Below, one piece after another: positions 8,633 through 16,898 of a stretch of 64,000 bases of DNA. Under the pieces are notes generated by a model. The model did no database searches. It was given only the letters and a program-made list of their open reading frames with translations, and was not told where the DNA came from. The stretch comes from Christensenellaceae bacterium (GTDB lineage: Bacteria; Bacillota; Clostridia; Christensenellales; Aristaeellaceae), in NCBI GenBank assembly GCA_022510815.1, contig JAFLST010000001.1:111035-175034 (forward strand), given 5' to 3'. The position numbers and the translations under genes are program-made. Each line of letters begins with the position of its first letter. Position 1 is the stretch's first letter.

Positions 8633-8661
8633 ATTGTACCAGAAAAAGCTGCGTTTGTAAA
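8633..8661 (-). promoter_or_regulatory. Promoter of rpsO
   Basis: Minus-strand TTTACA, a 17-nt spacer and TACAAT, about 100 nt upstream of the rpsO start codon. Confidence 0.7.
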
Positions 8662-8737
8662 CGGGTATTTTCGGAAAACTTGCTCATTCCTTGAAAAATC
8701 CACCATCAAACTTGACCGTATTTTTACATGCAACGCA

Positions 8738-8766
8738 TTGCAGAGAAGGAAAAAGTGCGCTATAAT
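8738..8766 (+). promoter_or_regulatory. Promoter of the GH127-like/dus operon
   Basis: TTGCAG, a 17-nt spacer and a perfect TATAAT, about 48 nt upstream of the TTG start at 8814. It is divergent from the rpsO promoter. Confidence 0.75.
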
Positions 8767-8813
8767 AGATGCTGGTATGATATGTACATTGTTTAGCAAT
8801 GGAGGAAGTCAAC

Positions 8814-10499
8814 TTGGCGCTGAAACCAATCTTCGATAAATCCCCTCTCCTGTCCCTGAACGCGCTGGCTTTGCGCCCCGGACAGGCTCGCGTCTCTCTG
8901 CCCAGACTGTCGGCGCTTTACGCCATGACGGGCGACGCCGTTGGTCATCCCGCGCTGTGGGAGGGCGTGTTCCGTCTGGCCTGCATTGTAGAAGCGCACC
9001 CCATGGAGGAGCCCGTTGTCCGCTGGATCAGCGACGCGCTGGCCCATCAGGCGGAGGACGGTTCGCTGCCGGGTTCTGTCACCGAACAGGTGGCTTTGCT
9101 GCGCGCCGCGTGGGCCATGTATGAGCATGAGGCCAAGCGTCCGCTGCTGGAAAAGCTGGCGCTCTGGTGCGGCTGGGCCTGCGAGCACTGGGATATCGTG
9201 CTGGCGGATCAGGCTGTTCGCGTCTCCCCTGCCGACCTGATGGAGCTGCTGCTGGGGCTCTACCGCGTCACTGGCAAGAAGCCGCTGCTGCATCTCTGCG
9301 AGCGTCTGCGGGCCGAGGCCATGGACTGGAGCGGCGCGCTGCATACCTTCTCCGTTCAGCGGCCCATGAAGCGCATTATCGCGTGGGATGAGCTGGCGCA
9401 GGGCATGCGATCCGAGGAAGACCGCGAGTCCGGCTTCTACACGCGGCAGTATCTGACCTGTCACGGCGAGACCCTTGGCGACGGACTTCGCTGCTCCCTG
9501 ATGAGCGGCCAGTTCAGCGGCAGCGGCACGGAGCTCTCCGCGCCGAAGGCTGGCTGGGAGAAGATCAGCCGCTATCACGGCGCTGTCTGCGGCGGCATCA
9601 CGGCGGACGAGACCCTCGGCGGCGCGTCTCCCTCCTGCGCGGTGGACGCGGCTTCCCTCGGCGCGTGGGCGGAGGCCTTTGCGGCGCTGCGGGAGAACTG
9701 GGCCTTTGACGCGCTGGACACGCTGCTGCACAACGGCCTGCCCGCTTGCGTTGCCGACGGCAATCCTGTTGCATTCCAGCGGGTGAATGGCCTGGACGCG
9801 GACTGCGGAACCGCCGACTGCTACCATATCAGCGAGGGCGCGCAGCTGCGCGCCCTGAACCGCCTGTGCCGCGGGTATGCCGCCGCCATCAGCAGCGCCG
9901 TCACCATGAAGCCAGACGGACTGTCCGTAAACCTCTACGTTCCGGGACGCTATACCGTGCCGACGGAGCAGGGCGTGATCCGCCTGAATGTCGCGGGCCG
10001 GGATGGCAGCTGGGCCGTAACCGTGCATGCCCGCCAGCCCGTCAAGGCTGTGATTCGTCTGCGTGTTCCCGGATGGACGGATGAAGCCGCCGTCACGGTG
10101 AACGGCCTCGACATCGGCGATGACTGCGTTGGCATGAGCATCTCTCTTGACCGGACATGGCAGGACGGCGACCTCATCGCCGTTCGGTTTGGCTGCGGAC
10201 TGCGGGTGGTCGAGGGCTATCATCAGTCCGCCTGCGTCATGCACGGCAACAAGCTCATGGCCATGCCCGCCACCGCTGAAAGCGCATGGAACGCCGCGCT
10301 CTGCGGGGAACCGTCGCTCGAGGACGGCCATGTGACCGTGCCGCTTCGCCGCGTACCCGTATGGAACCGAAAGGACGCTGTGCCCGTCGATCTCCCGGTT
10401 TTGCCGGAGACCGAAGGCGAAACCTTTACCGCTGAGCTGCAGCCCTATGCGGACACGCCCAGCCGCATCGCGGTCTTCCCCCGGGGGAAGCAGGCATGA
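8814..10499 (+). CDS. GH127/DUF1680-like glycosidase-related protein
   Basis: A 561-residue protein resembling the COG3533/DUF1680 family, whose characterised members are beta-L-arabinofuranosidases. Visible family features are an alpha-helical N-terminal part with LYRVTGKKPLLHLCERL, a central GGITADETLGGASPS segment, an LDTLLHNGLPAC stretch (family: LE..-NALPA) and LSVNLYVPG before the C-terminal beta domain. The Zn/catalytic Glu-x-Cys position reads SPSCAV, and the usual CC pair appears as DCYH, so activity may be changed or lost. No signal peptide. The ATG at 8799 overlaps the GGAGG; TTG 8814 with 8-nt spacing is the better start. The stop overlaps dus by ATGA. Confidence 0.6.
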   Translation: MALKPIFDKSPLLSLNALALRPGQARVSLPRLSALYAMTGDAVGHPALWEGVFRLACIVEAHPMEEPVVRWISDALAHQAEDGSLPGSVTEQVALLRAAWAMYEHEAKRPLLEKLALWCGWACEHWDIVLADQAVRVSPADLMELLLGLYRVTGKKPLLHLCERLRAEAMDWSGALHTFSVQRPMKRIIAWDELAQGMRSEEDRESGFYTRQYLTCHGETLGDGLRCSLMSGQFSGSGTELSAPKAGWEKISRYHGAVCGGITADETLGGASPSCAVDAASLGAWAEAFAALRENWAFDALDTLLHNGLPACVADGNPVAFQRVNGLDADCGTADCYHISEGAQLRALNRLCRGYAAAISSAVTMKPDGLSVNLYVPGRYTVPTEQGVIRLNVAGRDGSWAVTVHARQPVKAVIRLRVPGWTDEAAVTVNGLDIGDDCVGMSISLDRTWQDGDLIAVRFGCGLRVVEGYHQSACVMHGNKLMAMPATAESAWNAALCGEPSLEDGHVTVPLRRVPVWNRKDAVPVDLPVLPETEGETFTAELQPYADTPSRIAVFPRGKQA

Positions 10500-11455
10500 C
10501 GACCATCCGTCTGGCCCCAATGGCCGGCATTACCGACTGGCCCTTCCGTCTCCTGTGCTTTGAGCAGGGCTGCGATGTGGCCTATACGGAGATGGTCAGC
10601 GCCATGGGTTACCTCTACGCGCCGCGAAACCATCCCGCGACCGTTTCCCTGCTGGAACGCCGTCCCGGCGAACCGAAGCTGATACTTCAGATTTTCGGCA
10701 AGGAAGCCGATCTGATGGCCCGCGCCGCTGAAGAGCTGTCAAGCCTTGGCCGCTACGACGGCATTGACATCAACATGGGCTGTCCGGCCCACAAGGTCGC
10801 CTCATCCGGCGAGGGCAGCGGCATGATGCGCAACCCCGAAAACGCGGAAAAGATCGTCCGCGCGGTGGTTAAGGCCAGCCATCTTCCCGTGTCGGTCAAG
10901 ATGCGGCTTGGCTGGGACGACCAGCACAAAAACGTCGTCGAGCTGGCGAAGATGTGCGAGGACGCTGGCGTTACGGAGCTGGCGGTTCATGGCAGAACAC
11001 GGATGCAGCAGTATTCCGGCTCCGCCGATTGGGGCATGATCGCCGAGGTCAAGCAGGCTGTGAGTATCCCGGTCTATGGCAACGGCGATATCTTCACCGC
11101 GGAGGACGGCGTACGGAAGCTGCGTGACAGCGGTGTGGACGGTCTGCTGATCGGTCGCGGTGCGCTGGGCAATCCGTGGCTGTTCCGACAGATCAAGGCC
11201 GTGCTGGACGGAGAAACGGTCTGCGAACCGACCATTCAGGAGCGCATTGATACCGCCCTGCGGCACTACGACATGCTGCTCTCATGGAAGCCGGAGCGCG
11301 TCGCCGTCAACGAGATGCGCAAGCATGTCGGATGGTATATCCACGGTCTGCGCGGCGCGGCACAGATGCGCAACCGAATCAACGCCATCCTTGACCCTAA
11401 TGAAGCGAAGGAAACGCTGCAATTATATATGAAGGAAACAATGTCGAATCCCTGA
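10496..11455 (+). CDS. tRNA-dihydrouridine synthase (DusB-like)
   Basis: A 319-residue flavoenzyme that reduces uridines in the tRNA D-loop using FMN and NADPH. Motifs include LAPMAGITDWPFR at the N-terminus, DINMGCPAHKV with the catalytic Cys near residue 95, VKMRLGW, ELAVHGRTRMQQYSG and IPVYGNGDIF, followed by GLLIGRGALGNPWLF and a C-terminal helical RNA-binding part. Length is normal. The start overlaps the preceding stop by 4 nt (ATGA), so it is translationally coupled to the GH127-like gene. Which of the DusB or DusC-like specificities applies cannot be told from sequence alone. Confidence 0.93.
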   Translation: MTTIRLAPMAGITDWPFRLLCFEQGCDVAYTEMVSAMGYLYAPRNHPATVSLLERRPGEPKLILQIFGKEADLMARAAEELSSLGRYDGIDINMGCPAHKVASSGEGSGMMRNPENAEKIVRAVVKASHLPVSVKMRLGWDDQHKNVVELAKMCEDAGVTELAVHGRTRMQQYSGSADWGMIAEVKQAVSIPVYGNGDIFTAEDGVRKLRDSGVDGLLIGRGALGNPWLFRQIKAVLDGETVCEPTIQERIDTALRHYDMLLSWKPERVAVNEMRKHVGWYIHGLRGAAQMRNRINAILDPNEAKETLQLYMKETMSNP

Positions 11456-11470
11456 AAGAAGGTATGTCTT

Positions 11471-12892
11471 ATGCGCCGCATTCTGCTGGGCCTGCTGGCG
11501 ATGGTCTGCTGCCTGACGCTGGCCGCGCCAGCACTGGCTGAGGTAGCCTTCCTGCCCATGATCTCGCTCCGGGATCTGGAAACCATGCCGCTGGAGCTGA
11601 CGCTGTCGGCAGAGGTCACGGCATACGCGCCCTTTGGCGAGGACAGACTGCCACAGCTCACCAATCTGATGAAGCATCTGGCCCTGCACATCACTTGGCA
11701 GCCGCTCATCGACGAGACGCAGAGCACCGTCGCCGTGCTGGTGGACGGCGAGGAAGCACTGAGTCTGGGCCTGCAGGAGACCGCACAGGGCGGCATGGCG
11801 CAATTCTCTGTCCTGCCGAACACCACCTACGCGGGTGCCGACCCGCTTTCCCTGCTGCTTGGCATGTCTCCGGAGCCCCTGAGCATCTTCGGCATCGACG
11901 GCTCTGAATCCGCGTGGCTGGAGGAAGGATACGAGCTTCTGAACGCCATCGGCGAGGGACTCGCATCCTACCGCACCGGCGAAAGCAAGATCAAAACTGA
12001 GATCAAAAACATGGGCACGGCCCGACTCAAGCAGGACTACACGATTCCCAAGAGCGAGACAGAAGGCTTGTCTGCTCTTCTGGCTGGTCTGTGTCCCGAG
12101 GGGCGGCTCAAGGAGCTGATCTCCGGGCTCGTCTTCTCAGGCAAGCAGACCCTGCGCGTGTACCGTGACGCAGACGACGCCCCTCTGCGCATTGAGTGGA
12201 CAGGAAACTGCGGCGTCGACGAGGATCATCTGCGCGACGTGACGTTCACATGGCGGCTCCGGCGCGATGACACGGCCTACCGTGATGAGGTGACCCTGAC
12301 CTCTCCTGCCCTGCGCGGCAGCGACAACAACCGGCTGACTTGGAACTGCGCCATCGCGCCCAACAAGAGCGGCCAAATGGTGCTGAGCGGCAATCTCAGC
12401 TATACCCGCACCGAGAATAAGCAGAAGACCATCCTGACCGGCGAGTACAAGCTGACCTCCGAGGACGAAGGCTCCGGCACCCGCGTGACCGGCTCGGCGA
12501 CCATCTCTCAGCAGCTCCCCGGCGCGGACAAGGCGACCGGCTACACCTTTGAGCCCAATCTGCTGTTCACCGGCGACAGCAATATCCCTGCCATGGAGGG
12601 CACGCTGACCGTCTCGAGCCTGTTGGGGAAAACAACGCTCGATCAGGCCATCATCACGCTGGATATGCGGCGCACCGGCTACACAAGCTGGCAGATGCGT
12701 CAGGAAACCGTCAACCTCTCCCTGCTGGACGCCGCTTCGCAGGAAGCAGCCCGCGATCAGGTGACGAGCGCCATCTCCTCCGCCTTTATCCGGCGGCTGG
12801 CGCTTCTGCCCCGGGAGGATCTGGATTATCTGTTTATGGATTTGCCGGAGGAAACCGTTCAGGCCATCATCTCCGCAGCCCAATCCGATTAA
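11471..12892 (+). CDS. Secreted protein of unknown function (first of three in a row)
   Basis: A 473-residue protein with a type I signal peptide (MRRILLGLLAMVCCLTLAAPALA-E) and no lipobox, membrane segment or wall anchor. The mature part alternates beta-strand-like stretches with polar loops (for example KQTLRVYRDADDAPLRIEWTG) and ends in helices (REDLDYLFMDLPEETVQAIISA). No catalytic motif is recognised. AAGG lies 8 nt before the ATG, and only 15 nt separates it from dus, so it shares that transcript. The next two genes encode proteins of similar size and layout, which suggests paralogues or parts of one extracytoplasmic assembly. That role is inference only. Confidence 0.7.
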   Translation: MRRILLGLLAMVCCLTLAAPALAEVAFLPMISLRDLETMPLELTLSAEVTAYAPFGEDRLPQLTNLMKHLALHITWQPLIDETQSTVAVLVDGEEALSLGLQETAQGGMAQFSVLPNTTYAGADPLSLLLGMSPEPLSIFGIDGSESAWLEEGYELLNAIGEGLASYRTGESKIKTEIKNMGTARLKQDYTIPKSETEGLSALLAGLCPEGRLKELISGLVFSGKQTLRVYRDADDAPLRIEWTGNCGVDEDHLRDVTFTWRLRRDDTAYRDEVTLTSPALRGSDNNRLTWNCAIAPNKSGQMVLSGNLSYTRTENKQKTILTGEYKLTSEDEGSGTRVTGSATISQQLPGADKATGYTFEPNLLFTGDSNIPAMEGTLTVSSLLGKTTLDQAIITLDMRRTGYTSWQMRQETVNLSLLDAASQEAARDQVTSAISSAFIRRLALLPREDLDYLFMDLPEETVQAIISAAQSD

Positions 12893-12907
12893 GGAGGTGC
12901 TTCCATC

Positions 12908-14422
12908 ATGAGGAAGTCGATTCGTATCCTTTGCCTGCTTCTTTGCCTGCTTCTGACCTGCTCCACGGCGCTGGCGGCAAGCTACACGCTGCCCGAAAAG
13001 ATCAACCGGCAGATTTCGTCCGGCAGCGGCGTCAAGGGAGCCGTTACGCTGGCTGTCGCAGGCGGTTCCGAATGGCTGGATCTGCTGCTGCCCTTCACCG
13101 GCTCTGATCTGCAGATTCGCTACATTGTCAAGGACAATCAGTTTCAGGGCCAGCTCTATGCCCTTGACGATCAGGATCAGCAGCGCGCCCTGACGCAGGT
13201 GTACGGCGATGGCGAGCACATTTATCTGCGCTCTGATCTGCTTCCCGACACCATGCTTTCCCTGCCTGCCGGCAGCGGCCTTATGGACGCGCTCTTTGGC
13301 AGCGAGGACGGAAACCCGACCTACTACTCCGTTGTTCGGGCGCTGCTGAGCGTTCCTGACGAGAAATGGGAATCCGATTGGGCGCCTGTGCTGGAGCCCT
13401 ATGAAGCCGCCCTTGAGCAGTGGCTGACCGATTTCGCGTCGGAGCCCAGCATCACGCAGACGGACAACGGCACCTCCAGCATGACCCTGCGCTACACCAT
13501 TCCCGCCGATGCGCTCAAGTCTGCCATGAAGGACCTGATGCGCCAGTTCCTGCAGGACAGTGCGCTGATGGACCTCGTTCTTCCGCTTCTCTCCGAGGCG
13601 CAGCAGGCCGCTTACATGAACCCCGCTATCAGCTATTTCTACGACGCGGTGATCGACGCTCTTCCCCTGCAGGGCGAGCTGACCATGACGCGGGTGCTGT
13701 CCACCCGCGGCGATGTGCTGGAATCCACGCTTGTCATGCCCCTGCCGGATAATCAAAACGGCTGGTCGACCCTGACCTGCGCAATGACTGACCGCGAGAC
13801 CACGCTGACGCTCACGGGCCCTGAACAGTCCGTCACGCTGATCACGAAGGAAACCGCCGTCATGAGCGACCGCACCACTTGGGACGGCATCTTCCGCTAC
13901 CTGCCCGCAGAGGGCACGCCCATTTCGGCTTCCTTCTCGCTGATCAAGCAGTTCTCATCCTACACGGATGAGGCGGAAGGCCGCGCCCATGAGATCACCA
14001 ACTGGAGCCTGACCGCCAAACCCGACCTGTCCCATCTGGCTCAGAACGATCCGGCCCGCGCGACCTATGCCGAGTTTGAGGATATCGTAATCTCGCTCAG
14101 CACCCACTTCTACAGCCGCGAGCACCTCAATGACCCCACCACGCTGGAAGCGACGCTCTCCGCGCAGCTCCCGTCCCTGTCGCTGGACATGGCCATGGCG
14201 CTGCGGACGACAAGTCCTTGGGTGCTCAGCGACCTGCCCACCACTGACGGCGAACTGCTGCTGGAGCTGACGCCGGAGCGCGTGGCGGAGCTGCTTGCCG
14301 GATTCTCCCGCAACGCGGCGCTGACCATGACCTCCTTGACGGAACAGACCACCGCAGAGCCTGAAACCGAAACGGAGACGGAATCTTCTGCCGAACCAAC
14401 CCTCGTGCCGCCGGCACAGTAA
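12908..14422 (+). CDS. Secreted protein of unknown function (second of three)
   Basis: A 504-residue exported protein. The signal peptide is MRKSIRILCLLLCLLLTCSTALA, cleaved before ASY. The mature domain is rich in predicted beta strands (TLRYTIPADALKSAMKDLMRQF, ITNWSLTAKPDL, LEATLSAQLPSLSLDMAMAL) and ends in a Thr/Glu/Pro-rich low-complexity tail (TAEPETETETESSAEP), which may be a flexible linker. The final helix DAL...LLAGFSRNAAL resembles the end of its upstream neighbour. AAGGAGG lies 9 nt before the ATG and 15 nt separates the genes. No family is recognised. Confidence 0.7.
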   Translation: MRKSIRILCLLLCLLLTCSTALAASYTLPEKINRQISSGSGVKGAVTLAVAGGSEWLDLLLPFTGSDLQIRYIVKDNQFQGQLYALDDQDQQRALTQVYGDGEHIYLRSDLLPDTMLSLPAGSGLMDALFGSEDGNPTYYSVVRALLSVPDEKWESDWAPVLEPYEAALEQWLTDFASEPSITQTDNGTSSMTLRYTIPADALKSAMKDLMRQFLQDSALMDLVLPLLSEAQQAAYMNPAISYFYDAVIDALPLQGELTMTRVLSTRGDVLESTLVMPLPDNQNGWSTLTCAMTDRETTLTLTGPEQSVTLITKETAVMSDRTTWDGIFRYLPAEGTPISASFSLIKQFSSYTDEAEGRAHEITNWSLTAKPDLSHLAQNDPARATYAEFEDIVISLSTHFYSREHLNDPTTLEATLSAQLPSLSLDMAMALRTTSPWVLSDLPTTDGELLLELTPERVAELLAGFSRNAALTMTSLTEQTTAEPETETETESSAEPTLVPPAQ

Positions 14423-14435
14423 GGAGCGCTACTAT

Positions 14436-15818
14436 ATGAGACGACTGCTCGCCTGTCTGCTGGCGCTGATGCTCCCCTGCTGCGCTCTGGCGGAAACCTA
14501 TGCCATAAACTGGACGGCAGACGTATCGGCAGACGGCCTGTCCATGCTGCTTGATCTGTCGGAAGAATCTCTCGGCAGCGATACGCCGTTCCTCTCCGCC
14601 AGACAGATCGCCGCGCTTGCTGAGATGCTGAGCGGGTTATCCGCAACGTTTTATGTCAACGAATCCGGAGATCGGCTCAAGCTCGTCATGTCCTATCAGG
14701 ATGAGGAATTGATCGAATTCGACGGTCAGTCCACGGAAGACGCTGCGCTATGCGCCACCAACATCCTCAAGGATATGCTGCTGACCATGCCCATTGACCC
14801 GGCGCTGAACGATGCGCAGGCAGCTGCTGAACAGGCATGGGAAAACCAGCCGTGGATAGATTTATGTAAGCGGTACACCCTCTTCGCTGACGTCTGGGAG
14901 GCTTCAATCGACGCGTCGATTGAATACGGTGCCTTTGCGGGCGACGCCTATTCGGGGGGAAAGAGGAGCTGGACATACCGCTTTGACGAGCGGGATATCG
15001 CCGTTCTTCTTGAATCCATCGTCACGGCTGAGCTGTCCGACAATCTTGCCGCGCTGCTGACCTACTACGGACTGACGCAGTTTGACGACCCCGACGGTCT
15101 GACCGATTTTCTCTACAAGCGCGTGCATGACGCCTCCCTGCGCAACCAGTACCGTTATGTGCTCCGTATCGTGGACGACGGCAGCGATGATCCGGAGCTC
15201 GTGGGCATCTCCCTGCTGATCTATGAAAAGGACCGACTGATCGCTACCATATCCATGGGCGGCGATGAGAATGTCACGAACATGGTACTGGGCTATGGCA
15301 TCCATGGCATCAACTGCTATCTGGCGCTGACCCAGACGGACGATCCCACCGATGGGCCGAACCTGCTCGCGAAGTTCTGGCGCGACACAAACAAAGCCGG
15401 TTACTATGCCGCTTCCAGCAACGAAGACAATCTGCTTCTGTCAACCGAGCTGTATGTGGAAGCGAGCGACAGCGCCCTGTCCCTGCGGACCAAAGCCATC
15501 GGCGCCGCAACGCAGAACACACCCGTCGAGGCAGTGCTGACCGTCGTGGATACCCCGGACTTCGGCGACATTACGCTGTCCGTCAAACTCGCCGATCAGC
15601 AGCTGATGACTTCCAGCCTGACGTTCTCCTACGCCGAGGATATGCCGGACATGGAGAGAGACGGCCTTCTGGTCATTGACATTACGGATACCTCTGCGGA
15701 GGACGAGCGGACAATTGCTGATGCGCTGAACGAATCGGCCGGCGAACTGGCCGTGAAGCTGTTCCGCCTCCTGCCGCCGGAGATACTGACCATTTTCATG
15801 ATGCTCCCGCTGTTCTGA
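14436..15818 (+). CDS. Secreted protein of unknown function (third of three)
   Basis: A 460-residue exported protein with signal peptide MRRLLACLLALMLPCCALA-E. Like the two upstream genes it has an early helical segment, a long beta-rich middle (for example YRYVLRIVDDGSDDPELVGISLLIYEKDRLIATISM) and a C-terminal amphipathic stretch ending KLFRLLPPEILTIFMMLPLF. The shared ending (x-LP-x-E-x-L-x-x-x-FM) with the first protein supports common ancestry. AAGGAG precedes the ATG. It closes the operon, with a bidirectional terminator just downstream. Function is unknown. Confidence 0.7.
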   Translation: MRRLLACLLALMLPCCALAETYAINWTADVSADGLSMLLDLSEESLGSDTPFLSARQIAALAEMLSGLSATFYVNESGDRLKLVMSYQDEELIEFDGQSTEDAALCATNILKDMLLTMPIDPALNDAQAAAEQAWENQPWIDLCKRYTLFADVWEASIDASIEYGAFAGDAYSGGKRSWTYRFDERDIAVLLESIVTAELSDNLAALLTYYGLTQFDDPDGLTDFLYKRVHDASLRNQYRYVLRIVDDGSDDPELVGISLLIYEKDRLIATISMGGDENVTNMVLGYGIHGINCYLALTQTDDPTDGPNLLAKFWRDTNKAGYYAASSNEDNLLLSTELYVEASDSALSLRTKAIGAATQNTPVEAVLTVVDTPDFGDITLSVKLADQQLMTSSLTFSYAEDMPDMERDGLLVIDITDTSAEDERTIADALNESAGELAVKLFRLLPPEILTIFMMLPLF

Positions 15819-15830
15819 CGCGCACCCAAC

Positions 15831-15867
15831 AAAAAAACGCCCGGATGACAATCCTCCGGGTGTTTTT
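15831..15867. terminator. Bidirectional terminator between convergent genes
   Basis: An ACGCCCGGA/TCCGGGTG stem with one wobble pair is flanked by A7 on the left and T5 on the right, so it can stop both the secreted-protein operon and the oxidoreductase gene. Confidence 0.78.
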
Positions 15868-15879
15868 CTGTGCACTGTT

Positions 15880-16839
15880 TTACATCTCGTAAGAATAGCG
15901 GAAGTCCATCTGCCTGCGGCACTCGTCCATCAGCTTCATCACGTCGATGGTGCTCTGGGCCGTGATATTCCCGCCGCTCGTCAGGCCGCCGCGAATCTCC
16001 TCGCCCACCCGCTCGAACTGCACGGCGTAATGCAGCGACGGATCCTCGAAGTGCTCGGGACGGTCGCTCTCCAGCACCGCGGCGCTGGCCATGTGGAAGT
16101 CCGGCACGCGGATGACGCCCTTCGTTCCTTCGATTTCACAGGTTTCCGGCAGGCCGACGTCAATGCCGATGTCCAGCTTTGCCGTAAAGCCCGGATAGCG
16201 CATATACACCGTCTCGTGGGAATCCACGCCGCCCCTCATCAGGCTGTCCGTGCACTCGATGCTCTCCGGCATGCCAAAGAGCTCATAGCAATAACGGATG
16301 TTGTATACGCCGATATCCAGCAGCGCGCCGCCAATCATCTCCGGGTCGCGAAGTCGCGGATGAGTGTCGTAGAGGTTCGGGGAAAAGCTGCAATAAACCC
16401 GCTTCACCTCGCCGATCCTGCCGCTCTGCAGCCAACCGCGGACAGTCTGCGCCACCTTGTTGTGCCATGTCCACATAGCCTCGGAAACATAGACCCCTTC
16501 CGTACGCGCAAAGGCCAGCACATCCTCCGCTTCCTGCACGTTGACCGTAAAAGGCTTCTCGCACAGCACAGGCTTATGATGCCGGACGCACAGCCGGATC
16601 AGCTCCGCGTGCATGTTGGGATTAACGGCGATGTACACGCCCTCGACCTCCGGCGCGAGAATCGCTTCTCTCGCCGTGGCGTAGGCCTTTCCGCCAAACT
16701 CCGCCACAAAAGCATCCGCCTTTTCCGGCGTGCGGTTCCATGCCGCGACGATGCGCCCCGCGCCCGCCTTGACCAGCTCCCGCGCCGTGGTGTGGGCAAT
16801 GCCGCCGCAGCCCAAATAGGCCCAGCCGAATGGTTTCAT
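15880..16839 (-). CDS. Gfo/Idh/MocA family NAD(P)-dependent oxidoreductase
   Basis: A 319-residue cytoplasmic dehydrogenase of the sugar/inositol oxidoreductase family. The N-terminal Rossmann fold starts GWAYLGCGGIAHTTARE. VYIAVNPNMHAELI and the signature VLCEKPFTVN (catalytic-region Glu-Lys-Pro, about residue 95) follow. The C-terminal domain contains GGALLDIGVYNIRY, with the conserved Asp and Tyr near the active site. AAAGGAG lies 8 nt before the ATG. It is downstream of the M18 gene but separated by a terminator. Substrate cannot be assigned; trans-dihydrodiol dehydrogenase-like members look similar. Confidence 0.9.
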   Translation of the reverse strand: MKPFGWAYLGCGGIAHTTARELVKAGAGRIVAAWNRTPEKADAFVAEFGGKAYATAREAILAPEVEGVYIAVNPNMHAELIRLCVRHHKPVLCEKPFTVNVQEAEDVLAFARTEGVYVSEAMWTWHNKVAQTVRGWLQSGRIGEVKRVYCSFSPNLYDTHPRLRDPEMIGGALLDIGVYNIRYCYELFGMPESIECTDSLMRGGVDSHETVYMRYPGFTAKLDIGIDVGLPETCEIEGTKGVIRVPDFHMASAAVLESDRPEHFEDPSLHYAVQFERVGEEIRGGLTSGGNITAQSTIDVMKLMDECRRQMDFRYSYEM

Positions 16840-16854
16840 GCTTCATACTCCTTT

Positions 16855-16887
16855 CAAAAAATCCCGCGGACGACAGGGCCCGCGGGA
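16855..16887 (-). terminator. Terminator of the M18 aminopeptidase gene
   Basis: On the minus strand TCCCGCGG pairs with CCGCGGGA and is followed by TTTTTTG, 12 nt after the M18 stop. It lies just upstream of the oxidoreductase ribosome site, so that gene depends on read-through or an unseen promoter. Confidence 0.75.
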
Positions 16888-16898
16888 GGATGGTTCCG

